A DNA stretch of 64,000 bases from Mycolicibacterium holsaticum DSM 44478 = JCM 12374 (GCF_019645835.1 NZ_CP080998.1:1736001-1800000), one strand, 5' to 3'. Positions 16,108-24,804 are shown, counted from the first letter of the stretch. A program made the numbers and translations. The notes: generated by a model from the letters alone, not told the origin.

Positions 16108-17130
16108 ATGGCCGAGGATTTTGCGCCGCTGCGCATCAAGCGGGTGGTGCGAGAAACGCGCGACGCAGTGTCGCTGGTCCTCGACGTGCCCGCCGAACGT
16201 GCCCATTGCTTTCGCTACCGGGCCGGCCAGTTCGTGACGCTGCAGGTGGACGTCGGCGGCGACCGTCATCGGCGGTGCTATTCGATGTCGTCGTTCCCGC
16301 ATTGCGGGGACGAGTTGCAGATCACCGTCAAACGCGATCCCGGCGGGCTGGTTTCGAACTGGTTGAACGACACCGCCGCACCGGGCGACGAGATCTCCGT
16401 CGCACCGCCGGAAGGGCGTTTCATCCTCGGCGAGGACGAGCGCGCTGCCCGCGATCTCGTCGCCTTCGCCGGCGGCAGCGGTATCACGCCCATCTTCTCG
16501 TTGATCGGCAGTGCCCTGGCGAATTCGACGCGTCGGGTGCGGTTGTTCTACGCCAACCGGAGCCGCGAATCGGTGATCTTCGCTGCCTCGCTGAGCGCGC
16601 TGGCCGAGGAAAATCCCGACCGGCTCACCGTGACACACCATTTCGACGACGAGTCAGGTGTCGTCAATCCAGCCACTGTCGAGTCGGTTCTCGACGTAAC
16701 CACCGACGCCGATTACTACATCTGCGGTCCTGGACCCTTCATGGACACCGCTGAACAGACCATCCTGGCGTCCGGCGTGCCACGCACCCGGCTGCACCTC
16801 GAGCGTTTCGAGGTCGCCCCGCCGCCCACGGACGCTGTCGCCGCTTCCTCCGAGGTCACCGAGAAGATCATCATCGAGCTGGATCGTAAGACCACCACCG
16901 CGGCCTACCGGCGGGGCAACACGCTGCTGCAGACCGCGCGCATGGCCGGCCTACGCGCACCGTCATCCTGCGAAACCGGTTCGTGCGGCACATGTATGGC
17001 CCGGATCGTCTGCGGCAGCGCCAGGATGCTCAACAATGATGCGCTCGATGACGACGAGGTGGCCGACGGGTGGGTGCTGACGTGCCAATCGCTGCCCACC
17101 AGCCCAACCGTGCACGTGGTTTACGAGTGA
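16108..17130 (+). CDS. Ferredoxin-NAD(P) reductase-type oxygenase reductase, KshB-like
   Basis: A 340-aa reductase with three domains. The FAD domain has RCYSMSS at 56-62. The NAD(P) domain has GGSGITP at 122-128 and ICGPGPFMD. The C-terminal plant-type [2Fe-2S] ferredoxin has C288-x4-C293-x2-C296 and C326. This is the layout of KshB and similar single-chain electron donors of Rieske oxygenases. It lies upstream of the second Rieske alpha and could feed both copies, since it is the only such reductase in the window. The ATG at 16108 has no clear ribosome site and may be leaderless. Its upstream element matches one before the first Rieske gene. Confidence 0.92.
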   Translation: MAEDFAPLRIKRVVRETRDAVSLVLDVPAERAHCFRYRAGQFVTLQVDVGGDRHRRCYSMSSFPHCGDELQITVKRDPGGLVSNWLNDTAAPGDEISVAPPEGRFILGEDERAARDLVAFAGGSGITPIFSLIGSALANSTRRVRLFYANRSRESVIFAASLSALAEENPDRLTVTHHFDDESGVVNPATVESVLDVTTDADYYICGPGPFMDTAEQTILASGVPRTRLHLERFEVAPPPTDAVAASSEVTEKIIIELDRKTTTAAYRRGNTLLQTARMAGLRAPSSCETGSCGTCMARIVCGSARMLNNDALDDDEVADGWVLTCQSLPTSPTVHVVYE

Positions 17131-17152
17131 TGGATATGAAGGGGCGGATTCG

Positions 17153-17896
17153 ATGAGCCGCGTAGCGGTGGTTACCGGAGGCGCTTCCGGCATGGGCGAA
17201 GCGACCTGTCACGAACTTGCCAGGCGCGGTCACCAGGTCGCCGTACTCGACCTCAACGGTGAGGCGGCCCGACGGGTCGCCGAGGACGTGAGCGCGACCG
17301 GCGCCACCGCGCACGGCCACGCTGTCGACGTCAGCGACCGCGCGGCCGTCGAGGCGGCGTTCCACACGGTGCGTGACACGTTGGGCCCGGTACACATCCT
17401 GGTGACCAGCGCGGGCGCGGTGGACTTCGCGCCGTTCACCGAGATCAGCGCCCAGGCCTGGCAGCGGCTGATCGACGTGAACCTCACCGGAACATTCCAC
17501 TGCTGTCAGGTCGCGGTGCCCGACATGCTCGCCGCCGGCTGGGGCCGCATCGTGATGATCTCGTCGTCCAGCGCGCAGCGCGGGTCGCCGGGTATGGCCC
17601 ACTATGCCGCGTCCAAGGGCGCATTGCTGTCGCTGACCAAATCACTTGCCCGAGAATACGGTCCGGCGGGCATCACCGTGAACAACATTCCGCCCTCAGG
17701 CATCGAAACGCCCATGCAACACCAGTCGCAGGCCGCCGGACATCTGCCACCCAACGAGCAGATGGCCGCCAGTATCCCGCTGGGACATCTGGGCACCGGT
17801 GACGATATCGCCGCCGCGGTGGGGTTCCTCTGTTCTGAACAAGCCGGCTTCATCACCGGACAGACCCTCGGCGTCAACGGCGGGTCGGTGATGTGA
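17153..17896 (+). CDS. Short-chain dehydrogenase/reductase (FabG-like)
   Basis: A 247-aa classical SDR. GGASGMGEA near residue 10 is the dinucleotide motif, LVTSAGAV replaces the usual NNAG, and the catalytic residues appear in MISSSSAQ and YAASK. The C-terminus ends with the common GQTLGVNGG. It probably oxidises a hydroxyl on the substrate skeleton to a ketone, or the reverse. ATG start at 17153. It lies between the reductase and the second Rieske alpha subunit in a plus-strand operon that continues through the TauD-type dioxygenase. The sequence resembles the SDR at 49236 in overall pattern (TVNxxPPxxIxTPM). The substrate cannot be read from sequence. Confidence 0.9.
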   Translation: MSRVAVVTGGASGMGEATCHELARRGHQVAVLDLNGEAARRVAEDVSATGATAHGHAVDVSDRAAVEAAFHTVRDTLGPVHILVTSAGAVDFAPFTEISAQAWQRLIDVNLTGTFHCCQVAVPDMLAAGWGRIVMISSSSAQRGSPGMAHYAASKGALLSLTKSLAREYGPAGITVNNIPPSGIETPMQHQSQAAGHLPPNEQMAASIPLGHLGTGDDIAAAVGFLCSEQAGFITGQTLGVNGGSVM

Positions 17897-17926
17897 TGGG
17901 AATCCAGATGACACAGGGAGGTTCGC

Positions 17927-19198
17927 ATGGGTAAGTGGCCAAAGCCCGCGGAGGGCAGCTGGACGGAGCACTACCCGCAGCTGGGTACCGGGCCGATCTC
18001 GTTTCGGGACTCGACCTCACCGGATTTCTACGAACTCGAACGTGAGGCCGTGTTCAAACGGGCCTGGCTCAATGTCGGGCGCGTCGAGGACGTGCCACGC
18101 GCCGGCAGTTACTTCACCAAGGAGATCGACGCGGCCAGGGTCTCCGTGATCGTCGTCAAGGGCCGCGACGAGACGATTCGGGCGTTCTACAACATCTGTC
18201 GCCACCGGGGAAACAAACTGGTGTGGAACGACTTTCCCAACGAAGAGGTGAAAGGCAAGTGCCGGCAGTTCACCTGCAAGTACCACGGCTGGCGCTACGA
18301 TCTCGCCGGCGAGCTCAAGTTTGTGCAGCAGGAAGGCGAGTTCTTCGACCTGGACAGCTCGCAGCGCGGGCTGCGCCCGGTGCACTGCGATGTGTGGAAC
18401 GGCTTCATCTTCATCAACTTCGACCCGGCGCCGAAATGGAGCCTGCGCGAGTACCTCGGCCCGATGATCACCGCCTTGGACGACTATCCCTTCGAGTTGA
18501 TGACCGAGCGTTACGAATTCGAAGCGCACAACAACAGCAATTGGAAGATCTTCGCCGACGCGTTCCAGGAGTACTACCACGTACCCTCCCTGCACTCGCA
18601 GCAGGTGCCCAGCGCGGTGCGCCAACCCGACGCCACCTTCGAGTGCGGGCACTTCCAGATCGACGGGCCGCACCGGCTGGTGTCCACCGCGGGCACCAGG
18701 CGGTGGCTGCTCGAACCGGACTACATGTATCCGGTCGAAAGGGCCACCCGCAGTGGGCTTGTCGGCCCTTGGCACACGCCGGAGACGCACTTCTCGGCAG
18801 GTCTGAACCCGGGCGGGATCGAGCCTTGGGGCATCACCAACTTCCAGATCTTCCCCAATCTGGAGATCCTGATCTACCACGGCTGGTACCTGCTGTACCG
18901 CTACTGGCCGACGTCGCACAACACGCACCGGTTCGAGGCCTATACCGCCTTCCATCCGGCCCGCACCGTGCGTGAGCGCGTCGAGCACGAGGTCGCCGCG
19001 GTGGTACTCAAGGAGTTCGCGCTGCAGGACGCCGGGATGCTGGGCGGCACGCAGGCGGCGCTGGAGTACGGACTGGGCGAGCCGATAGTCGACGACTTCC
19101 CGCTCAGCGATCAGGAAATCCTCGTCCGTCACCTGCACAAGGTGGCCGTGGACTGGGTCGAGCAGTACCAGGCCGAACACGCACCGGTGGGGGTGTGA
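17927..19198 (+). CDS. Rieske non-heme iron oxygenase, alpha subunit (copy 2)
   Basis: A 423-aa paralogue of the oxygenase at 8007. It shares the N-terminal SWTEHYP, the Rieske ligands C91/H93 and C117/H120 at the same positions (CRHRGN, CKYHGW), and the mononuclear iron motif EYYHVPSLH. It diverges mainly in the middle of the catalytic domain, which suggests a different substrate or position specificity rather than redundancy. The ATG at 17927 follows GGGAGG. It is directly followed by its own 111-aa companion gene and then a TauD-type dioxygenase. The KshB-like reductase three genes upstream is the probable electron donor. Confidence 0.92.
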   Translation: MGKWPKPAEGSWTEHYPQLGTGPISFRDSTSPDFYELEREAVFKRAWLNVGRVEDVPRAGSYFTKEIDAARVSVIVVKGRDETIRAFYNICRHRGNKLVWNDFPNEEVKGKCRQFTCKYHGWRYDLAGELKFVQQEGEFFDLDSSQRGLRPVHCDVWNGFIFINFDPAPKWSLREYLGPMITALDDYPFELMTERYEFEAHNNSNWKIFADAFQEYYHVPSLHSQQVPSAVRQPDATFECGHFQIDGPHRLVSTAGTRRWLLEPDYMYPVERATRSGLVGPWHTPETHFSAGLNPGGIEPWGITNFQIFPNLEILIYHGWYLLYRYWPTSHNTHRFEAYTAFHPARTVRERVEHEVAAVVLKEFALQDAGMLGGTQAALEYGLGEPIVDDFPLSDQEILVRHLHKVAVDWVEQYQAEHAPVGV

Positions 19199-19201
19199 CC
19201 C

Positions 19202-19537
19202 ATGACCAACCCACGCCTGCCGAGCGCTTTCGCCGAATTCGAGCGGTTCGCCGAGAAGTGGTGCCTGGCAACCGAGCCCGAACGGTGGCAGGCCCGACTG
19301 GACACCCCGATGCCGCAGATCCGAGAGTTCTACGATGCGTTCTCGCCGCGCTTCGAGGAAGCGATCGACTACTGCGACAAGTTTCCGCTCGACGACGTGC
19401 CCGAAGATGCGCTAAACCTGCTGCACCTCATCTACTCGATGATCATGGTGTCGATGGCCGTCGAGGTCTTCGGCCAAACCAAACCCACCGACTCCGCCGA
19501 TGCCGTCATCAACCGCATCAGCGCGCCGGTGCCATGA
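19202..19537 (+). CDS. Small companion protein of the Rieske oxygenase (copy 2)
   Basis: A 111-aa paralogue of the protein at 9277 with the same spacing relative to a Rieske alpha gene (3 nt after its stop). Shared blocks are WCLATEPER, FYDA, DYCDKF/TYCDKF, PEDxLNL and YSMIMVS. No cofactor motif is visible. The pairing implies that the small protein is specific to this oxygenase subtype and may replace the missing beta subunit. Its stop overlaps the ATG of the TauD-type gene (ATGA at 19534), so the three proteins are likely made together. I know of no established function. Confidence 0.85.
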   Translation: MTNPRLPSAFAEFERFAEKWCLATEPERWQARLDTPMPQIREFYDAFSPRFEEAIDYCDKFPLDDVPEDALNLLHLIYSMIMVSMAVEVFGQTKPTDSADAVINRISAPVP

Positions 19538-20397
19538 CGGAAGGATCCACCGTGAGCGTGCTGACCATCGACAAGCTCACCTCGACGGTCGGAGCCGAGG
19601 TGACCGGGCTGGACCCGGCCGCGCTGGGCCAGGACGACGCGCTGGGTGCCGCTGTGCTGGACGCGTTGGAAGACAACGGTGTGTTGGTGTTTCCGAAGCT
19701 GAACCTCGACCCGCAGGCGCAGGTGGCGTTCTGCCGTCGGCTCGGCGAGATCGATCATTCCTCCGACGGGCACCATCCGGTCGCGGGGATCTATCCGGTC
19801 ACGCTCGACACGTCGAAGAACTCGTCGGCGGCCTATCTGCGGGCGACGTTCGACTGGCATATCGACGGCTGCACTCCGACCGGCGACGATTACCCGCAGA
19901 AGGCCACCGTGCTGTCCGCGGTGCAGGTGGCCGAACGCGGCGGTGAAACCGAGTTCGCCAGCAGCTACGGGGCCTACGACGCGCTGCGCGACGACGAGAA
20001 GGCCCGGTTGGCGTCGCTGCGGGTGGTGCACTCGCTGGAGGCGTCGCAACGCCGCGTCACTCCCGATCCGACTCCCGAACAAGTGGCGCGGTGGCGGTCC
20101 CGGCCGACCCACGAGCATCCGCTGGTGTGGACCCACCGCAGCGGTCGTAAGTCGCTGGTGCTCGGCGCCTCGGCGGATTACGTCGTCGGAATGGACCGCG
20201 ACGAGGGTCGGGCGTTGCTGGCCGACCTGTTGGACCGCGCGACCGGAGCAGGCCAGGTGTACCGCCACGACTGGGCCGTCGGCGACACCGTCATCTGGGA
20301 CAACCGCGGCGTGCTGCACCGGGCGGCGCCGTACGACCCGGACTCACCGCGGCTGATGTTGCGGACCACCATCCTGGGGGACGAACCCATCCAGTGA
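19534..20397 (+). CDS. TauD/TfdA-family Fe(II)/2-oxoglutarate dioxygenase
   Basis: A 287-aa alpha-ketoglutarate-dependent dioxygenase. The iron triad is visible as H109-x-D111 (WHIDG) and the distal H262 (GVLHRA), with an RLMLRTTI segment near the C-terminus providing the 2-oxoglutarate-binding Arg. Such enzymes hydroxylate unactivated carbons or trigger C-O or C-S cleavage. The start is the ATG at 19534, overlapping the companion-gene stop. It gives this operon a third kind of oxygenase beside Rieske and P450 enzymes. The substrate is unknown; the context suggests a ring or side-chain hydroxylation of the same compound. Confidence 0.9.
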   Translation: MTEGSTVSVLTIDKLTSTVGAEVTGLDPAALGQDDALGAAVLDALEDNGVLVFPKLNLDPQAQVAFCRRLGEIDHSSDGHHPVAGIYPVTLDTSKNSSAAYLRATFDWHIDGCTPTGDDYPQKATVLSAVQVAERGGETEFASSYGAYDALRDDEKARLASLRVVHSLEASQRRVTPDPTPEQVARWRSRPTHEHPLVWTHRSGRKSLVLGASADYVVGMDRDEGRALLADLLDRATGAGQVYRHDWAVGDTVIWDNRGVLHRAAPYDPDSPRLMLRTTILGDEPIQ

Positions 20398-20467
20398 GCG
20401 CTGGGCGGGTGCACAGCCGCCTCGTTGACGCCGACGTCCGGCTATGGAAATCTAATACTTACCTGAC

Positions 20468-20482
20468 GAGAATCACGTTCTC
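20468..20482. promoter_or_regulatory. GAGAA-N5-TTCTC palindrome upstream of a P450
   Basis: GAGAATCACGTTCTC lies 31 nt upstream of the P450 start, in a 115-nt gap after the TauD-type gene. Its arms (GAGAA/TTCTC) match sites at 34018, 34142 and 49980, so it is a candidate common operator. An AATACTT sequence just upstream (20454-20460) might be part of the promoter, but I cannot assign it firmly. Confidence 0.5.
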
Positions 20483-20512
20483 AAAGGTTGAGATCATCGA
20501 ACGGAGTTACGC

Positions 20513-21811
20513 ATGGCGGAGGACCTCACCTCGGTCGACTTCTTCCGGGACGGTCGTCTGACCGACGACCCGTTCCCGTTCTACGCGGCACTTCGCGACA
20601 AGTGCCCGGTCAGCCGCGAGGACCACTACGGCGTGACGATGGTGACCGGATGGCAGGAGGCCGTCGAGGTCTACAACGACGCGGACACGTTCTCCTCCTG
20701 CATCTCGGTCACCGGTCCGTTCCCCGGGTTCCCGGTGTCCCTGGAAGGTCTCGAGGACGGTGACATCACCGACCTGATCGTGGAGCACCGCGACGAGATC
20801 CCGTTCAGCGACCAGCTGCCGACGCTGGACCCGCCCACCCACACCAACCACCGCGCGTTGCTGATGCGGCTGATCACCCCCAAGCGCCTCAAGGAGAACG
20901 AGGACGCGATGTGGCAGCTCGCCGACGACATCCTCGACGACTTCCTCGCCCCGGGACAGGGAGAGTTCATCAGTGGGTTCGCCGCGCCGTTCACGCTGCG
21001 GGTGATCGCCGATCTGCTCGGCGTGCCCGAGCAGGACCGCCCCGAGCTTCTCGAACGGCTGGCCCGCGGCACCCACGGCGGCGGGCTGGGCAACGCCGAC
21101 AAGACCCTGACGAAGACGCCGCTTGAGTACCTATACGACGTGTTCGCCGAGTACGTCGAGGACCGCCGTCGCACGCCCCGTGAAGACGTGCTGACCGGGC
21201 TAGCGACCGCGACGTTCCCGGACGGAACCGTGCCGGAGGTGGGCGACGTCGTCCGGGTGGCCACCAACGTGTTCTCGGCAGGCCAGGAGACGACGGTGCG
21301 GCTGCTGAGCACCGCGCTGAAGGTCCTCGGGGACCGCCCCGACATCCAACGCAAACTGCGCGAGGATCGCAGCCTGCTACCGAATTTCATCGAGGAGTGC
21401 CTGCGCATCGAGAGCCCCGTCAAGGGGGACTTCCGGTTGTCGCGGGTGCCGACCCAGATCGGCGATCAACCGCTCGGTGCCGGCTGCACGGTGATGGTGA
21501 TCAACGGTGCGGCCAACCGCGATCCACGCCGCTTCGAAGACCCGGACAGCTTCGATCCGGAGCGTAAGAACGCCCGTCAGCACCTGGCGTTCGGGCGGGG
21601 TATCCACAGCTGCCCTGGCGCACCGCTGGCCCGCGCCGAAACCCGCGTCGGACTCGAGCGACTACTGGACCGCACCACCGACATCCGCATCAGCGAGGCC
21701 CATCACGGCCCCGCCGGCGCGCGCCGGTACAACTACATCCCGACCTATATCCTGCGCGGGCTCACCGAACTGCACCTGGAGTTCGACCTCGTCGACGGTG
21801 ATGCCGGATGA
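20513..21811 (+). CDS. Cytochrome P450
   Basis: A 432-aa soluble bacterial P450. The I-helix motif is AGQETT (256-261), the K-helix ExxR is E295-R298, and the heme loop FGRGIHSCPGAP places the thiolate ligand at C367. It hydroxylates a hydrophobic substrate using electrons from the ferredoxin encoded immediately downstream (ATGA overlap at 21808). The start is the ATG at 20513 with CGGAG upstream. A 115-nt gap and a palindrome precede it, so it probably begins a new transcript rather than continuing the Rieske operon. I cannot place it in a CYP family by eye. Confidence 0.93.
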   Translation: MAEDLTSVDFFRDGRLTDDPFPFYAALRDKCPVSREDHYGVTMVTGWQEAVEVYNDADTFSSCISVTGPFPGFPVSLEGLEDGDITDLIVEHRDEIPFSDQLPTLDPPTHTNHRALLMRLITPKRLKENEDAMWQLADDILDDFLAPGQGEFISGFAAPFTLRVIADLLGVPEQDRPELLERLARGTHGGGLGNADKTLTKTPLEYLYDVFAEYVEDRRRTPREDVLTGLATATFPDGTVPEVGDVVRVATNVFSAGQETTVRLLSTALKVLGDRPDIQRKLREDRSLLPNFIEECLRIESPVKGDFRLSRVPTQIGDQPLGAGCTVMVINGAANRDPRRFEDPDSFDPERKNARQHLAFGRGIHSCPGAPLARAETRVGLERLLDRTTDIRISEAHHGPAGARRYNYIPTYILRGLTELHLEFDLVDGDAG

Positions 21812-21999
21812 AGGTCACCGTCGACGAAGACCGCTGCGCCGGCCACGGCATGTGCCTGACGCTGTGCCCCGAGGTGTTCCACATGACCGACGACGGCTGG
21901 GCGGTGGCCAGTCCCGACGAGGTCCCTGCCGGTCTCGAGGATGCCGCTCGAGACGCGATTCAAAACTGTCCTGAACAAGCAATCAGCGAGATCGACTGA
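21808..21999 (+). CDS. P450-associated ferredoxin
   Basis: A 63-aa ferredoxin. The cluster ligands visible are C10, C16, C20 and C54 in CAGHGMC, LCP and NCP; mycobacterial P450 partners usually hold a [3Fe-4S] or [4Fe-4S] cluster in this CxxHxxC frame. The extra Cys at 20 distinguishes it from the other three small ferredoxins of the window, which have Ile or Ala there. The ATG overlaps the P450 stop, so it is almost certainly that enzyme's electron donor. The reductase that feeds it is not in this operon. Confidence 0.92.
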   Translation: MKVTVDEDRCAGHGMCLTLCPEVFHMTDDGWAVASPDEVPAGLEDAARDAIQNCPEQAISEID

Positions 22000-22015
22000 C
22001 CGATAAGGAGTCTCA

Positions 22016-22303
22016 GTGCCCAAGGCTTATATCCTCATCACCGAGGACGTCAAGGACCCGGCTGGGATGGCGGAGTACGGCAAAGTGGCCAGCCAGACGA
22101 TGGCCGCCGCCACGCTGCTGGCGTTCGACCAGAAGGCCGAGGTGATCGAGGGCACCTGGCACGGCACGCAGACGGTCTTGCTCGAGTTCGAGTCCGAGGA
22201 AGCCGCCAAGGCCTGGTACCACTCCGACGAGTATCAGTCCGCCGCGAAGCTGCGCCAGGCCGCCGCGGACTGCAACGGCGTCATCCTGCACGGCATCGGC
22301 TGA
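22016..22303 (+). CDS. DUF1330-family small protein
   Basis: A 95-aa protein with the dimeric alpha/beta-barrel pattern of DUF1330: AYILITEDVKDPAGMAEYG at the start and WYHSDEYQSAAKLR near the end. No catalytic role is established for this family as far as I know; members often sit in catabolic operons. The start is the GTG at 22016 with AAGGAG about 8 nt upstream, 16 nt after the ferredoxin stop. It is the last gene of the P450 operon and is followed by a strong stem-loop shared with the convergent ferredoxin gene. Confidence 0.85.
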   Translation: MPKAYILITEDVKDPAGMAEYGKVASQTMAAATLLAFDQKAEVIEGTWHGTQTVLLEFESEEAAKAWYHSDEYQSAAKLRQAAADCNGVILHGIG

Positions 22304-22311
22304 GTTTGCGA

Positions 22312-22368
22312 CGAAATAGCATTCCGGGCAGTAAATTCGCCCGATCAGCGACCTGGAATGCTATTTCG
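22312..22368. terminator. Perfect 14-bp stem-loop between convergent operons
   Basis: Left arm CGAAATAGCATTCC (22312-22325) and right arm GGAATGCTATTTCG (22355-22368) are exact complements separated by 29 nt. Three more pairs, including one G-U, extend the stem inward. It lies just after the DUF1330 gene and before the end of the convergent ferredoxin gene. There is no U-tract, as is common in mycobacteria. A bidirectional terminator is the simplest reading. Confidence 0.6.
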
Positions 22369-22468
22369 CGGGAATGTCAGCGGGGCTGTAGCGGGGCGAT
22401 CGTATGTTCCCAGCACCAGGCGGCGTGAAATCCGCCGTGTACGAAGACGAAACGCATCTACACAAGCG

Positions 22469-22669
22469 CTACTGCTCGACGATCGAGATGGCCTGTCGCG
22501 GACACTGACGGACGGCTTCCTTGATCTGCTGCTCGTTCTCGGGAGTCACGTCGTCCTGCAGGACGTGCAGATAATCCTGATCATCGAGGTCGAACACCTC
22601 CGGGATGATCCCCATGCAAATGCCGTTCGCCTCGCACAACTCGAAGTCGACGACGACCTTGCGCGTCAC
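22469..22669 (-). CDS. P450-associated ferredoxin
   Basis: A 66-aa ferredoxin of the small P450-partner type. Cluster ligands are C12, C18 and C56 (CEANGIC and QCP); the position equivalent to the fourth Cys is Ile22, so a [3Fe-4S] cluster is expected. The variable residue in the CxxXxxC motif is Asn here, whereas it is His in the ferredoxins at 21808 and 48138. The start is a GTG at 22669 that overlaps the stop of the P450 upstream (GTGA), making it the cognate donor of that enzyme. It ends facing the P450 operon of the plus strand. Confidence 0.9.
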   Translation of the reverse strand: MTRKVVVDFELCEANGICMGIIPEVFDLDDQDYLHVLQDDVTPENEQQIKEAVRQCPRQAISIVEQ

Positions 22670-23868
22670 TTCAACACCCGTACTGGTACGCGACTGTAAC
22701 CGCCGACGTTCTGCATGTGCACGCGCTCCAGGCCGTCGAAATCCACCTCGAAACGCGGCATGAAGTCGAGCAGATGTTCCAGCGCGATAACGCTTTCCAG
22801 CCGGGCCAAGGCGGCGCCGAGGCAGCTGTGGATGCCGTAGCCGAGCCCGAGGTTCTGCGCCTGGGTGCGGTCGCGGGTGATGTCGAACGATTCGGCGTTG
22901 TCGAACGCACGCGGATCCCGGTTGGCCGCGGCCTTCATCAAGAACACGGGTTTGTGCGCGGGAATGGTGCCGTTTGGCACTTCGGCCTCTTTCAACGTGT
23001 AGCGCACGTTGTACTGCACCGGGCCGACGTAGCGCAGCAACTCCTCGACGGCGGCGGGCACCAGGCTGCGGTCGTCGAGCAGCATCTGCCACTGTTCGGG
23101 GTGCCGGGCGAACTCGACGACCGCGCTGCCGACCAGCTTGGTGACGGTCTCGGCGCCTGCTCCGCCCAACAGCGTGGTGAACCCGGTGATCTCGATGTCG
23201 TCGAGCTTGCGTAGGTTCCCGTCGTCGTCGGGGATCTCCGCGGCGATCAGCCGGCTGATCATGTCATCCTGCGGGTTGGCACGCCGCTCCTGGACCAGGC
23301 CGTAGTAGTACACGCCGGAGTCGATATTGGCCTGCATGTTTTCTTCGGAGAGCTCGAGCTGGCCGGGCTTGCGCTCCAGGCCCTTGTCGATCCAGTGCCG
23401 CACCTGCTGGCGGAACTCCTCGGGCACACCGGCCATCCGGGTGATCACCTCGACCGGGAAGGGGCCGGAGAAGTCCTGCACCACATCGAAGTTGTCCGGA
23501 TCGACGTCGGACAGGTACTTCTCGACGAGTTCGGTGATGGTCTCGCGCTGGGACTGGATGGCCCGTGGCGTGAACGCCTTGTTGAGCAGGCTGCGCATGT
23601 GCCGGTGCTCCGGCGGGTCCATGAAGATGATCGACTTCACGGGCCCTTCCTCGGAGCGCACCATCGCCAGGTCGCACCCACGCGACGAGGAGAACGCCTC
23701 GTGGTCCTTGAGTGCCGCGGCCACGTCGGCGTGCCGGGTCAGCGCGTAGAAGTCCTCGTCTTCGTCGTAGTAGATCGGCGCTTCGTCACGCATCCGCTGG
23801 TAGATCCCGTACGGGTTCTCGAAGAACTCCTGCGACACCGGATCGAACACCAGTTTGGGCTTGGTCAT
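22666..23868 (-). CDS. Cytochrome P450
   Basis: A 400-aa P450. The I-helix has GGAGAETV (AGAET 237-241), in which the usual acid-threonine pair is present, ExxR is E276-R279, and the heme loop LGYGIHSCLGAALAR puts the thiolate at C349. The loop begins with Leu instead of the usual Phe, a modest deviation. The start is the ATG at 23868 with GAGGAGA upstream. It forms a two-gene operon with the overlapping ferredoxin, and the 113-nt upstream gap carries an inverted repeat. The sequence is clearly different from the P450s at 20513 and 46748, so they probably act on different positions or substrates. Confidence 0.92.
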   Translation of the reverse strand: MTKPKLVFDPVSQEFFENPYGIYQRMRDEAPIYYDEDEDFYALTRHADVAAALKDHEAFSSSRGCDLAMVRSEEGPVKSIIFMDPPEHRHMRSLLNKAFTPRAIQSQRETITELVEKYLSDVDPDNFDVVQDFSGPFPVEVITRMAGVPEEFRQQVRHWIDKGLERKPGQLELSEENMQANIDSGVYYYGLVQERRANPQDDMISRLIAAEIPDDDGNLRKLDDIEITGFTTLLGGAGAETVTKLVGSAVVEFARHPEQWQMLLDDRSLVPAAVEELLRYVGPVQYNVRYTLKEAEVPNGTIPAHKPVFLMKAAANRDPRAFDNAESFDITRDRTQAQNLGLGYGIHSCLGAALARLESVIALEHLLDFMPRFEVDFDGLERVHMQNVGGYSRVPVRVLK

Positions 23869-23903
23869 GGTCTCCTCTTTCGCGGCGGGCTAGTGTCCGC
23901 TTT

Positions 23904-23932
23904 CGTTACGCGAGGCTGCGTTTATGTAACGC
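23904..23932. promoter_or_regulatory. Inverted repeats upstream of the minus-strand P450
   Basis: Two overlapping symmetries lie 36-64 nt upstream of the P450 start: CGTTAC (23904-23909) with GTAACG (23926-23931), and GCGTT (23918-23922) with AACGC (23928-23932). Either could be an operator. The arms differ from the GAGAA/TTCTC sites elsewhere, suggesting another regulator. Confidence 0.35.
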
Positions 23933-23981
23933 CAATAGTATGCCTCACGGGATGCTTTTGAGTAGTCGAAATCGCCGCTAG

Positions 23982-24776
23982 TCACTGGTGAATTCCCGCA
24001 GCGATGACGTCGTCGAGCAGGCCCAGATCGCTGCCCAATTCCGCGGCGATTTTCCGCACCACCTCGACGTCCTTGCCGATGAACTCGGCGGTGTCGTCGA
24101 CGAACGCCGCCACCGAACCGCGCATGGCGATGAACTCGCCGACCCGGCTGGCCCCGCTCCCGTGGGTGATCGAGGACAGCAGGTTCTCCTCGTCGACCCC
24201 GAAGCGGTCGCCGAGCGCGACGGCCTGTCGCAACAGCCCGATCTGGGCGGCGAACAACGCGTTGTTGACCAGCTTGACCGCCTGCCCGGCGCCGAGCCGA
24301 CCGACATGCAGGATCGGGTCGCCGTACGCCTCGAGCACCGGGCGGGCGCGGGCCACCGCGTCGTCGGAACCGCCGACGAACAACGTGAGCGTGCCCCCGG
24401 CGATGTCGTGCGGGCCGCCGCTGACCGGTGCGTCGACGACGTCGATGGCCGGGCAGCGGGCGGCGACGGCCTGTGCGGTGCGTGGGCTTCCGGTGGTGTG
24501 GATGACCAGCACCGCACCTGGGGCCATGGCGGATATCAGGTCGCTGGATGTGCAGACCTGCTGGACCTGTTCGTCGGTGAACACACAGACGATGACGACG
24601 TCGGCGTCGTCGGCGACCGCGGTCAACGCGGGGACCGGCTGCGCGCCCAGATCGCGTACCGCCTGGCACTTCTCGTCGGTCCTGCCGAGGGCGCGGACCT
24701 CATGGCCGGCTTCGACCAGACGGCTCACCATGGGCGCACCCATTCGGCCCGCCCCGACGAACCCGACGCGTGTCAT
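23982..24776 (-). CDS. 3-hydroxyisobutyrate dehydrogenase-family protein (copy A)
   Basis: A 264-aa beta-hydroxyacid dehydrogenase. GFVGAGRMGAPM (5-16) is the NAD(P)-binding motif, DAPVSGG (115-121) the substrate-binding block, and K168 in GQAVKLVNN the catalytic Lys. These enzymes oxidise beta-hydroxy acids or reduce the semialdehyde. The ATG at 24776 is chosen over a TTG at 24800 because an upstream GGAG is suitably spaced. It follows a second family member on the same strand (28 nt apart), with which it shares the same motif order. It may act on a hydroxy acid released by the aldolase/hydrolase genes upstream, or be a beta-hydroxyacid reductase of broader range. Confidence 0.9.
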   Translation of the reverse strand: MTRVGFVGAGRMGAPMVSRLVEAGHEVRALGRTDEKCQAVRDLGAQPVPALTAVADDADVVIVCVFTDEQVQQVCTSSDLISAMAPGAVLVIHTTGSPRTAQAVAARCPAIDVVDAPVSGGPHDIAGGTLTLFVGGSDDAVARARPVLEAYGDPILHVGRLGAGQAVKLVNNALFAAQIGLLRQAVALGDRFGVDEENLLSSITHGSGASRVGEFIAMRGSVAAFVDDTAEFIGKDVEVVRKIAAELGSDLGLLDDVIAAGIHQ

Positions 24777-24804
24777 AGGGGCGCTCCGCTGTTCGCGCAA
24801 GCGC

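Noticed and set aside
8007..20397. Calling the Rieske proteins KshA
   Set aside because: The reductase is KshB-like, but the alpha subunits are longer than KshA as I recall it and come with unknown companions; a ketosteroid hydroxylase role is not supported.
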